Below are positions 26,634 to 33,792 of a stretch of 46,979 bases of DNA, piece after piece. The stretch is taken from positions 1-46,979 of IMG/VR virus record IMGVR_UViG_3300045996_001067; one strand, given 5' to 3'. The position numbers were made by a program, and so were the translations under genes. Below the pieces are notes generated by a model, which saw nothing but the letters and a program-made list of their open reading frames with translations, was not told where the DNA came from and did not search any database. The stretch comes from a virus. The first letter of the stretch is position 1; each line of letters opens with the position of its first letter.

Positions 26634-28553
26634 GTGGCGGAGCGGAAGCCACGCTACAAGCCGACCGACGCCGAGAAGAAGGCGATCAACGAGCTGAAGC
26701 ACTGCATCGAGGAGGCTCGCCGCTGGCACACGACGTTCGCCCAGAAGGTCGAGCGCCGCTACAGCGCCTGGCGCGGCATGACCGCCGACAACGCGCCGAA
26801 GGGCTGGCGCTCGAACATTCACCAGCCGCTGCTGATCAACGTCGTCGAGGGGATGCTGTCCTCCATGGAGGAGGCGGAGCCGCAGTGGAAGGTGAAGCCG
26901 CGCGCCGTCCCCGGCATGAGCCTGGAGGAGGTCGTCGCCGCCACCACGAACGCCGAGGTCAGCCAGCACCTGCTCCAGCACCAGATGCGCGTCGACGACT
27001 TCGCCCACAAGCAGGGCGCGTTCATGCAGCAGGATCTGATCGCCGGGTTCACGCCCGGCAAGATCAGCTGGATCCTGGAGGAGCGGCCGCACCGCTTCCT
27101 CGACGACCCGGAGGAAATGGTCTACGACGAGACGGGCGGCACCATCGACATCGTCAACGTCCTCGACGAGTACGAGGAGATCAAGGTCTTCCGCGACGAC
27201 CCGACCTTCGAGCCGCGCGACGTCCGCGACTTCCTCTACCCGGAGTCCGCCACGAGCGTCGACACGGCCCCCTGGATCGTCGACCGCACCTTCGTCCACT
27301 ACAAGACCCTGGAGCGGATGGAGGAGAACGGCGTCTACAAGAACGTCCGCTTCGTGAAGGAGACGAGGCACAACCAGGACACGACGACCAGGCAGGGGCC
27401 GGACGTCGTCGCCGAGCGCGAGCAGCGGCTTCGCAACGCCGACCGCACCCGCGGCCTCGTCGAGATCTGCGAGCTGTGGACGGACGAGCGCGTGATCACC
27501 GTCGCGAATCGCTCGGTGCTGCTCCGCGACGAACCCAACCCGTTCTCGCACGGACGCAAGCCGTTCGTCGTCTGCTCCGCGATCCCCGACGCCTTCCAGA
27601 TCCCCGGCATCAGCGTGATCGAGGGACTCGCCCAGATGCAGGAAATGGTCTGGACGCTCCAGAACCTGCGGCTCGACACGACGCGCATGGCCGCCAACCT
27701 GATCACCCTCCTGCGCGGCGACGTCGAGAACCCCGACGACTACGAGTGGGCGCCGGGCGCGCAGTGGGTCGTCACCGATCCGAACCAGGTAAAGACGCTC
27801 GAAGTCGACCCGCGCATTTCCCAGACGACTATGCAGGCCGAGTCGCTTCTGAAGGGCGATATTCAGAACGTAATGGGCGGCCTCCCTTACACGGGCGGTG
27901 CGGAGTCGCAGACGATCGACCAGAAGACCGCAACCGGGATCTCGATCGTCACGAATATCGCGCAGGCAATTCTCGCCCGCCGCAAGCAGCAGTACCTGCG
28001 GACGTTCGGCCGGATCGGTCAGCACTTCCTCGCGCTCGATCAGCAGTTCCTCCGTGAGCCGCGGCTCGTCGAGATCGTCGGCGAGGCGAACAGCTCCGAG
28101 TACATCGAGGTCGACTGGAAGCAGATCCGCGGGATCTTCGACGTCAACGTGCAGATGCAGGGCGACTCCATGATGCGCCAGGAGCGTCGCGCCGAGTCGG
28201 GCGCGCTGCTGACCATGGCGCTCCAGGCGGCGCCGCTGATGGTGCAGATGGGTGTGCCGCTCGACCTGCGCCGCTTCTGGGAGAAGCACCTGGAGGCGTA
28301 CGACGTCACCGACAAGCTGACGTACTTCGCGCAGCCGTCCCCGTCGCCGCTTCAGGCGGGAGGGGGCGCACCCGGCACGCCGCAGGGCGCCGAGTCGCTG
28401 ATGGAGGACGCCTCTGGGCAGCTCGCGATCGGCGGGCAGACGAACGCGGCGCTGGCCGCCGGGCCGACCGCACCGTCGAACGGGGCGAGCCTCTCCGGTG
28501 GCGCCGCTATGCAGCAGGCTCTCGCGAAGGTAGGATCCGGGCGTAGTGTCTGA
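26634..28553 (+). CDS. Portal protein (P22-like, podovirus type)
   Basis: A 639-aa protein from GTG 26634. GWRSNIHQPLLINVVEGMLSSMEEAEP near the start, DVRDFLYPESATSVDTAPWIVDRTFVHYKTLERM in the middle, and EGLAQMQEMVWTLQNLRLDTTRMAANLITLL before the C-terminal helices match large portals of P22-like and phiEco32-like phages. The C-terminus is Pro/Ala/Gly-rich. It forms the DNA entry ring and docks the terminase. A stretch at about 27785-27980 uses AT-ending codons (ATT, GTA, CTT, AAT) that are rare in the rest of the gene. Confidence 0.85.
   Translation: MAERKPRYKPTDAEKKAINELKHCIEEARRWHTTFAQKVERRYSAWRGMTADNAPKGWRSNIHQPLLINVVEGMLSSMEEAEPQWKVKPRAVPGMSLEEVVAATTNAEVSQHLLQHQMRVDDFAHKQGAFMQQDLIAGFTPGKISWILEERPHRFLDDPEEMVYDETGGTIDIVNVLDEYEEIKVFRDDPTFEPRDVRDFLYPESATSVDTAPWIVDRTFVHYKTLERMEENGVYKNVRFVKETRHNQDTTTRQGPDVVAEREQRLRNADRTRGLVEICELWTDERVITVANRSVLLRDEPNPFSHGRKPFVVCSAIPDAFQIPGISVIEGLAQMQEMVWTLQNLRLDTTRMAANLITLLRGDVENPDDYEWAPGAQWVVTDPNQVKTLEVDPRISQTTMQAESLLKGDIQNVMGGLPYTGGAESQTIDQKTATGISIVTNIAQAILARRKQQYLRTFGRIGQHFLALDQQFLREPRLVEIVGEANSSEYIEVDWKQIRGIFDVNVQMQGDSMMRQERRAESGALLTMALQAAPLMVQMGVPLDLRRFWEKHLEAYDVTDKLTYFAQPSPSPLQAGGGAPGTPQGAESLMEDASGQLAIGGQTNAALAAGPTAPSNGASLSGGAAMQQALAKVGSGRSV
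28531..28536 (+). promoter_or_regulatory. Candidate -10 inside the portal 3' end
   Basis: TAGGAT, 9 nt, then GTG 28546. Weak; it fits the TAnnnT pattern before other starts in this genome. Confidence 0.35.
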
Positions 28554-28863
28554 AGCCACGTCGCAGCCGGTCGACACGAAGCGCATCCTCCAGCATCGGG
28601 CGGAGCTGTTCGCAGGCTTGGCGCTCACCGACGGCTATCAGGAGCTGGTGCGCGAGCTGGACAGGAAGGCCGATCGGATGCGGAAGGCCGCGGGCATCTA
28701 CGCGCTCTCCCCCGAAGGGGCGAACCAGCGGCAGCTCGACTACGACCGCGGATTCATCGACGCGCTGAAGTACATCCCCACCATCATCGCTCATAGCGAG
28801 CGGGTGCTGGAGAAGCTGGACGAGCAGGTGTCGGAGCCGGACGACGAAGGGAGTTTGTGGTGA
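28546..28863 (+). CDS. Hypothetical helical protein between portal and scaffold
   Basis: A 105-aa protein from GTG 28546, overlapping the portal by 8 nt. Helical and charged: TKRILQHRAELFAGLALTDGYQELVRELDRKADRMRKAAG, then QRQLDYDRGFIDALKYIPTIIAHSERVLEKLDEQ. Possibly a head-assembly factor; no family recognised. Confidence 0.65.
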   Translation: MSEATSQPVDTKRILQHRAELFAGLALTDGYQELVRELDRKADRMRKAAGIYALSPEGANQRQLDYDRGFIDALKYIPTIIAHSERVLEKLDEQVSEPDDEGSLW

Positions 28864-29972
28864 GCATGGATGCGAGGGCCTTCGCGCAGGCGCGGGCCGA
28901 CAAGCTGGCGGCAGCGATGGGCGACGAGGACGCGCCGGAGGTCGACCTGCCGGAGGAGCCGGAGGAAGCGCCGGAGGGCGCAGCGGCGGACGCCGGGGAC
29001 AGCCCCGACCGTGACGACGATGAGGGGCACGCTGCTCAGGAAGGGGAACCCGACGACGCCGCTGCGCCGTCCGACGAGCCGGAGGAGCCGGACGACGAGG
29101 CCGCAGCCGCCGTCGACGCAGCCGACGCCGCCGAGGCCGAGCTGGGCGAGGACGCCACCGCCGAGGAGATCGCGGAGGCGCGCGACGCCGCCGTCTCCGA
29201 GTTCTACGTCGGCCGCTACAAGACCCGTGAGGCCGCCGAGGAGGCGTACGCCGAGAAGGACGAGACGATCAAGCGGCTGTACGCCGAGCGCGAGCAGCTG
29301 AAGGCGCAGGTTCGCCAGCAGCCCGCCGCCCAGCAGGATCAGCTCGACGAGGGCGAGTGGCGCACGTGGGCGCAGGAGACGATCGCCGAGGGCGGCGGTC
29401 AGCAGGGCGCTCTCGCCGCGCTGAAGGCCGGGGGCATGGCGGGATACCAGCTGTACTTGGAGGAGTGGTCGGCCGACGAGGACTCCCGGTCGGAGGCGCT
29501 CGCCTTCAACACGGCGCTGATGCAGGAGATCGCGCAGGCCCGGCCCGCCCAGCCCGCCGAGCCGCAGGAGGATCCCGCCGACCGCCACCGCGAGGCCCGC
29601 GAGCTGGTGCTGATCAAGCGGCCCGACCTGCCGGAGTACGAGGACGCCATGATCGAGGTCGTCGACAAGCTGGACGCCCCCACCCGCGAGTGGCTGAAGC
29701 AGCAGGCCGCCCAGGGGGTGCATGGCGAGGCCCGCGTCCTCGACTACCTCTACCTCGAAGCGCGCTCCGCCAGCCCCGGCACGAAGTCGCTCGCCGCTGC
29801 AAAGGAGGCAGAGCGTAGGGCGTCGTCTGCAAGGCGTGCTAAGGTGGGAGCCACTGTTGCAAGTGCCGAGGCCACGCCCGGTCGTACCCCTCTCTCCGAG
29901 GCCGACCAGCGGGTACTCGACATGGTCAACAAGCGTCGCGAAGTGTGGGGCCTGGAACCGAAGGAGCAGTAA
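28860..29972 (+). CDS. Scaffolding protein
   Basis: A 370-aa protein from GTG 28860 (GTGA overlap, AAGGGAG 6 nt upstream); GTG 28857 and ATG 28866 are alternatives. The first 120 residues are highly acidic and Ala/Pro-rich, followed by coiled-coil-like helices (EFYVGRYKTREAAEEAYAEKDETIKRLYAEREQLKAQVRQ). The C-terminus is basic and helical, as expected of capsid-binding ends. Position directly before the major capsid gene supports the call. Confidence 0.75.
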   Translation: MSMDARAFAQARADKLAAAMGDEDAPEVDLPEEPEEAPEGAAADAGDSPDRDDDEGHAAQEGEPDDAAAPSDEPEEPDDEAAAAVDAADAAEAELGEDATAEEIAEARDAAVSEFYVGRYKTREAAEEAYAEKDETIKRLYAEREQLKAQVRQQPAAQQDQLDEGEWRTWAQETIAEGGGQQGALAALKAGGMAGYQLYLEEWSADEDSRSEALAFNTALMQEIAQARPAQPAEPQEDPADRHREARELVLIKRPDLPEYEDAMIEVVDKLDAPTREWLKQQAAQGVHGEARVLDYLYLEARSASPGTKSLAAAKEAERRASSARRAKVGATVASAEATPGRTPLSEADQRVLDMVNKRREVWGLEPKEQ

Positions 29973-30049
29973 GCCTCCCGCCCAGTACCCCCCGCCCGGA
30001 GCGAGATCACGATCCACCGTAACCCGATCTCACGAAGGGATGGACTGAA

Positions 30050-31225
30050 ATGGCGATCACCAAGGGAACCGTCAGCACGACGGATCTCCTGGCAGACGCA
30101 CTCGTCGTCGACATGGACGACGAAATGCGGATGCTGGACGCCGACACCAGCCAGTACTCGACGCTCACCATGTCGACTCGCTCCAGCGAGACGACGCGGG
30201 AGAAGTTCAACTGGCTGGAGCATGACCTGTTCCCGCGGCTGGCGAAGGTCGGCGCGGGCGGCTACCTGGTCGGGGCCACCACGGTTCCGGTCGAGGCCGG
30301 TCAGGGCGCGAACATTCGCGTCGGCGATGTCCTCCGCAACATGGCGCGCGGCGACGCCATGTGGGTCACCGCGGTCGCCGGAGACACGCTCACCGTCGTC
30401 CGGCAGGTGGGCATCACCGCCGCCGTCGCCGGTACGGCAGGTGACACGCTGCTGATCATGTCGAACGCGAGCGCCCAGGGCGCGGACTTCGGCCAGACGG
30501 CAGTCCTCCTGCCCACGCTCGGCTACAACTACACGCAGATCTTCCGCCACGGCTACACGTTCTCGAACACGGCGTCGAAGGTCGAGCTGTACGGCGGCCG
30601 GGAGCCTGCTCAGGAGTCGGCGCTGAAGGGCGTCGAACACAAGCGGGCGATCGAGTACTCCGGCTTCTGGGGCGCTCGGGACATGAAGACCGACCCGGTG
30701 TCCGGGGAGCCGACCGGCTTCACGGGCGGCCTGGTGGAGTTCATCACCACGAACAAGCAGGACGTGAACGGCCCGCTCACGGTCGATTACGTCGACTCGT
30801 TCCTGATGACGGCGCTCCGCTACGCCGGACGGCCGGTCATGTACGTGTCGCCGCTGGCGGCGCTTCAGATGTCGAAGTTCAACCGTGGGGGCATGGGCAG
30901 CGCCTGGCGCCCCTCGCGGGAGAACGTCGCCGGTCTGAAGGTCGACGCCTTCATGTCGGGCGTCTACGGGTACGAGGTTCCGATCGTCGTGAAGAAGGAC
31001 TGGCTCGACTTCCCGACGACCCTCGATCAGTACGGCGGCTGGGTCTTCATCGTCGATCACGACTCGATCGACTGGCGGCCCCTCCGCGACCGCTCCACGA
31101 AGCTGCTCACCGCCCGCCAGCATCCGGGCGCTGACCGGATCTCCGAGGAGTACCTGACCGAGGGCGGCTGGCAGGTGTCGAATCAGTCGCACCACGCGAT
31201 CCTCTACGGGATCACCGCCACGTAG
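30050..31225 (+). CDS. Major capsid protein (DUF5309/SU10 type)
   Basis: A 391-aa protein from ATG 30050. TTDLLADALVVDMDDEMRMLDADTSQYSTLT, KFNWLEHDLFPRL, QIFRHGYTFSNTASKVELYGG, EHKRAIEYSGFWGARDM and the late VFIVDHDSIDWRPLRDRSTKLLTARQHPGADRISEEYLTEGG follow the DUF5309 family, which includes the major capsid protein of podovirus SU10 and adopts an HK97-like fold. Length and placement after the scaffold agree. A strong hairpin follows, as is common after this highly expressed gene. Confidence 0.85.
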   Translation: MAITKGTVSTTDLLADALVVDMDDEMRMLDADTSQYSTLTMSTRSSETTREKFNWLEHDLFPRLAKVGAGGYLVGATTVPVEAGQGANIRVGDVLRNMARGDAMWVTAVAGDTLTVVRQVGITAAVAGTAGDTLLIMSNASAQGADFGQTAVLLPTLGYNYTQIFRHGYTFSNTASKVELYGGREPAQESALKGVEHKRAIEYSGFWGARDMKTDPVSGEPTGFTGGLVEFITTNKQDVNGPLTVDYVDSFLMTALRYAGRPVMYVSPLAALQMSKFNRGGMGSAWRPSRENVAGLKVDAFMSGVYGYEVPIVVKKDWLDFPTTLDQYGGWVFIVDHDSIDWRPLRDRSTKLLTARQHPGADRISEEYLTEGGWQVSNQSHHAILYGITAT

Positions 31226-31248
31226 GCCGTAGGCCCTGGCACAATGTT

Positions 31249-31277
31249 GGGCGGGACGCTCCGGCTGCGTCCCGCCC
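31249..31277 (+). terminator. Hairpin after the major capsid gene
   Basis: GGGCGGGACGC (31249-31259) and GCGTCCCGCCC (31267-31277) form an 11-bp stem with a 7-nt loop. No T-run; it may act as partial terminator or protect the capsid mRNA. Confidence 0.65.
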
Positions 31278-31304
31278 AGCACCCTCTAGCCGGAAGGGAG
31301 CTAC

Positions 31305-31931
31305 ATGAGGTTCATCAGCCACATCAACCGCTTCGGGGTCAAGATCTTCGACCGCAAGGTCGAGATCCTCGGAGGCGGCGTCGAGCGCGAGCTTCGGCCG
31401 CAGCTGGTCGCCAACTTCCAGATGGGCGACGTCACGCCCGACGAGGTTCGCTTCGCCGAGCAGACGTTCAACCTGAACGGGCGCACCACCGAGATCGACA
31501 CGGTGACGCCGACCAACATCCTCTCCAGGCTCTCCACGTACGACACGGAGAACGAAGGCAACCTGGAGACGTACCACCAGATCGACCTTCAGATGGAGGG
31601 TCAGCCGACGCCGAACGGGCGCGGCGTCTGGGGGGAGGGCACTACGAAGCAGCTGGTCGAGGAGGCGCTGATCCGGCGCGGAGACGGCCAGATGTTCGCC
31701 CCGATCGTCGAGGCGCGGCTGACGCCCCCGTGGCCGCGGTACGACGACTTCCGCGGCTCGATCGAGGAGCTGGTCACGAAGGTCGAGGACGACGGCCACC
31801 ACCTGCCCGCCGTCATCGCCTACGAGAAGCAGAACCTCCATCGGCCCGACGTCCTCGCCGCCCTCCAGGAGAAGCTGGAGGAGATCGAGGCGGAGGTCGC
31901 CGCGACGCCCGCGTCGGAGTTCGTCACGTGA
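31305..31931 (+). CDS. Virion-region hypothetical protein
   Basis: A 208-aa protein from ATG 31305, behind GGAAGGGAGCTAC. RFISHINRFGVKIFDRKVEILGGGVERELRPQLVANFQ is followed by mixed sequence and an acidic helical C-terminus (ALQEKLEEIEAEVAAT). Position right after the capsid suggests a head or joining component; no motif recognised. Confidence 0.65.
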   Translation: MRFISHINRFGVKIFDRKVEILGGGVERELRPQLVANFQMGDVTPDEVRFAEQTFNLNGRTTEIDTVTPTNILSRLSTYDTENEGNLETYHQIDLQMEGQPTPNGRGVWGEGTTKQLVEEALIRRGDGQMFAPIVEARLTPPWPRYDDFRGSIEELVTKVEDDGHHLPAVIAYEKQNLHRPDVLAALQEKLEEIEAEVAATPASEFVT

Positions 31932-32104
31932 CCACCGGGCAGTCGCCGCGGACGTTGAAGACGGCCGAGCAGGTGCAGGCCGAACGTGAGGCCGACTGCG
32001 AGCGGCGGGGCCTGATCCTGATCCCGCAGACCGGCTACAAGACGCACGAGACGAACCTTCAGCGGTTCGATCGTGGTCTGCGCGAGACGAGGCGCGGATC
32101 GTGA
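31928..32104 (+). CDS. Small hypothetical protein
   Basis: A 58-aa protein from GTG 31928 (GTGA overlap). Basic and helical (TLKTAEQVQAEREADCERRGLILIPQTGYKTHETNLQRFDRGLRE). The much longer open frame upstream is antiparallel shadow sequence. Not recognised. Confidence 0.6.
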   Translation: MTTGQSPRTLKTAEQVQAEREADCERRGLILIPQTGYKTHETNLQRFDRGLRETRRGS

Positions 32105-32499
32105 GGCGCTGGGCGAAGCCCGCGACCGTCCTGGAGGTCGACCACTCCCGCGGGGAGATCGTCACGTTCCCGGACGGGCGGCGCTACGCCGACGTCGACA
32201 TCACCCTGCCGGAGGAGGACGTCGAGCGCCTCCGGCAGGGACGTCTCTGCATCTTCTGCCTGGAGCCGCAGGAGATCGCCTTCCCGGAGCGGTGCGGCGT
32301 CTGCACGTTCCCGATGCGCCAGCAGCAGATGGAGGTCTTCACCGCCCGCTACCAGCCCGGCTCGAAGCTGGTCGGCTCACGGCTCGACCTGAACGAGGAG
32401 GCTGACCGGCTCGCCGAGCTGGACGCCTACGAGCAGAAGCACGGGATCATCCTCCCCGACCACGTCAAGTTCCCGCAGGGCTACCGGCCGTCCGGGTAG
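32101..32499 (+). CDS. Zinc-ribbon hypothetical protein
   Basis: A 132-aa protein from GTG 32101 (GTGA overlap). A beta-rich start (ATVLEVDHSRGEIVTFPDGRRYADVDI), then CIFCLEPQ and CGVCTFPM as a four-cysteine zinc ribbon, then a charged helix. Unknown role in the head/tail gene block. Confidence 0.65.
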   Translation: MRRWAKPATVLEVDHSRGEIVTFPDGRRYADVDITLPEEDVERLRQGRLCIFCLEPQEIAFPERCGVCTFPMRQQQMEVFTARYQPGSKLVGSRLDLNEEADRLAELDAYEQKHGIILPDHVKFPQGYRPSG

Positions 32500-32504
32500 C
32501 TCCG

Positions 32505-32510
32505 TACACT
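32505..32510 (+). promoter_or_regulatory. Candidate -10 with ribosome site in a short leader
   Basis: TACACT, then GGAGGCGCGC, then ATG 32521. GGAGG could serve translation if the transcript starts right after the box. Confidence 0.35.
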
Positions 32511-32520
32511 GGAGGCGCGC

Positions 32521-32835
32521 ATGGCGAAGGAGACGTTCAAGGCAGGCAGCACCTACCGCGGGCCGCTCGCGATCTTCGACGACGAGCAGGTCGACGGTGT
32601 GCGCGGCTTCTACGCGCTCACGAAGGACGGCAAGGAGCTGCTGAAGCACCGCGGCAAGCCGGTGCGCCTCACCCAGATCGACCTGGCGCCGGGCGACCCG
32701 GACAACGGGGACGAGCGGTACGTGATCGCCGAGAAGGACGGGCCGATGCAGCTGAACGCCCGCCCGAACGACGGCGTGATCGAGCTGGAGCCGGAGAACG
32801 TGCGTGGCAAGACCGACGTGAGTCCGGGAGGCTAG
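32521..32835 (+). CDS. Hypothetical protein
   Basis: A 104-aa protein from ATG 32521. Beta-rich with charged turns: KETFKAGSTYRGPLAIFDDEQVDGVRGFYALTKDGKELLKHRGKPVRLTQIDLA. Likely a small virion or joining protein from context; not recognised. Confidence 0.65.
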   Translation: MAKETFKAGSTYRGPLAIFDDEQVDGVRGFYALTKDGKELLKHRGKPVRLTQIDLAPGDPDNGDERYVIAEKDGPMQLNARPNDGVIELEPENVRGKTDVSPGG

Positions 32836-32837
32836 AC

Positions 32838-33443
32838 GTGGACGCAGCACTGGAGAATCGCCTGTTCCGCCCGGTCGCGATGGACATCGCGCAGTGGAAG
32901 GTCGGCCCTGCCGCCGAGCTGCTCCGTCCGGGCCTCGCCGACATCGAGATCCCGCGGCTCGACCTGAGCCGTCTCCGCAAGGCGTTCGACGTGCTGCTCA
33001 TGGCGAGCGGCAAGGGCAACTACCTGAAGGAGAAGTTCCGCAACGAAGTCCTCGGGGCCGTCGCCTACGCCGCGCCGGGCACCGCGTACTTCGGCCTCTG
33101 GACGACCGCCGCCGCGACCGACCACTCCGCCTCCCACGGCGGCACGGCAGGCGAAGTCTCCGGCGGCTCCTACGATCGTGTCGCGAAGACGAACAACACG
33201 ACGAACTTCGCGACGATCACGGGTGCGGCCGCGAAGGTCAACTCGAACGCGATCACGTGGGCGGCGGCGACCGCCAACTGGAACAGCTCGAACACGATCC
33301 CGCAGCTGCTCGTCCTCGACGGCAACGCGAAGACGTCGGCGGACAACCTGCTGCTCTGGGCGGACTTCGCGGTCGCGAAGGCGATCCTGCTCGGCGACAC
33401 CGCGCAGATCAACACGAGCGCCTTCAGCTGGACGGAAGCCTAG
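32838..33443 (+). CDS. Minor virion protein
   Basis: A 201-aa protein from GTG 32838. KGNYLKEKFRNEVLGAVAYAAPGTAYFGLWTTAAATDHS, GGTAGEVSGGSYDRVAKTNNTTNFATITG and NAITWAAATANWN make a beta-rich domain of the kind found in small actinophage tail or head proteins (Y.gLWTt.. / G.EvsggsY.R.....). Its precise place in the particle is unknown. Confidence 0.6.
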   Translation: MDAALENRLFRPVAMDIAQWKVGPAAELLRPGLADIEIPRLDLSRLRKAFDVLLMASGKGNYLKEKFRNEVLGAVAYAAPGTAYFGLWTTAAATDHSASHGGTAGEVSGGSYDRVAKTNNTTNFATITGAAAKVNSNAITWAAATANWNSSNTIPQLLVLDGNAKTSADNLLLWADFAVAKAILLGDTAQINTSAFSWTEA

Positions 33444-33455
33444 ACCGGAGGCCAC

Positions 33456-33788
33456 GTGCCGACCGGCTGGCCGCCCAACTTCACCGTCCCGTTCCCGCCG
33501 CTCCAGTTCTCCCGTGACTACTGGGAGACGCTGAACCGCAAGCAGATCCTCGACCTTATCCCTGGGATCAGGATCGTCAATACGACGCAGCAGGAGCGGA
33601 ACCTGCTGGCGGGCGTCCGCTGCGACGAGGGCCACACCGTCACCGGGAAGGCGCTGGAGCGCACCGAGGACGGCGCACGCTGGCTCGTCGCGCTGTGCGA
33701 CGTCGACCACGACCCGATCGGGCAGTCCTCCCGGACGCTGTTCGTCCCGTTCGACCCGTGGTACTACGTCGACTTCGTGCGAGGCTAG
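33456..33788 (+). CDS. Hypothetical protein
   Basis: A 110-aa protein from GTG 33456. A Pro/aromatic-rich start (PTGWPPNFTVPFPPLQFSRDYWETL), then VRCDEGHTVTGKALERTEDGARWLVALCDVDHDPIG with CxxxH and CxxxH spacing. It ends in FVPFDPWYYVDFVRG. Not recognised. Confidence 0.6.
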   Translation: MPTGWPPNFTVPFPPLQFSRDYWETLNRKQILDLIPGIRIVNTTQQERNLLAGVRCDEGHTVTGKALERTEDGARWLVALCDVDHDPIGQSSRTLFVPFDPWYYVDFVRG

Positions 33789-33792
33789 GCCC

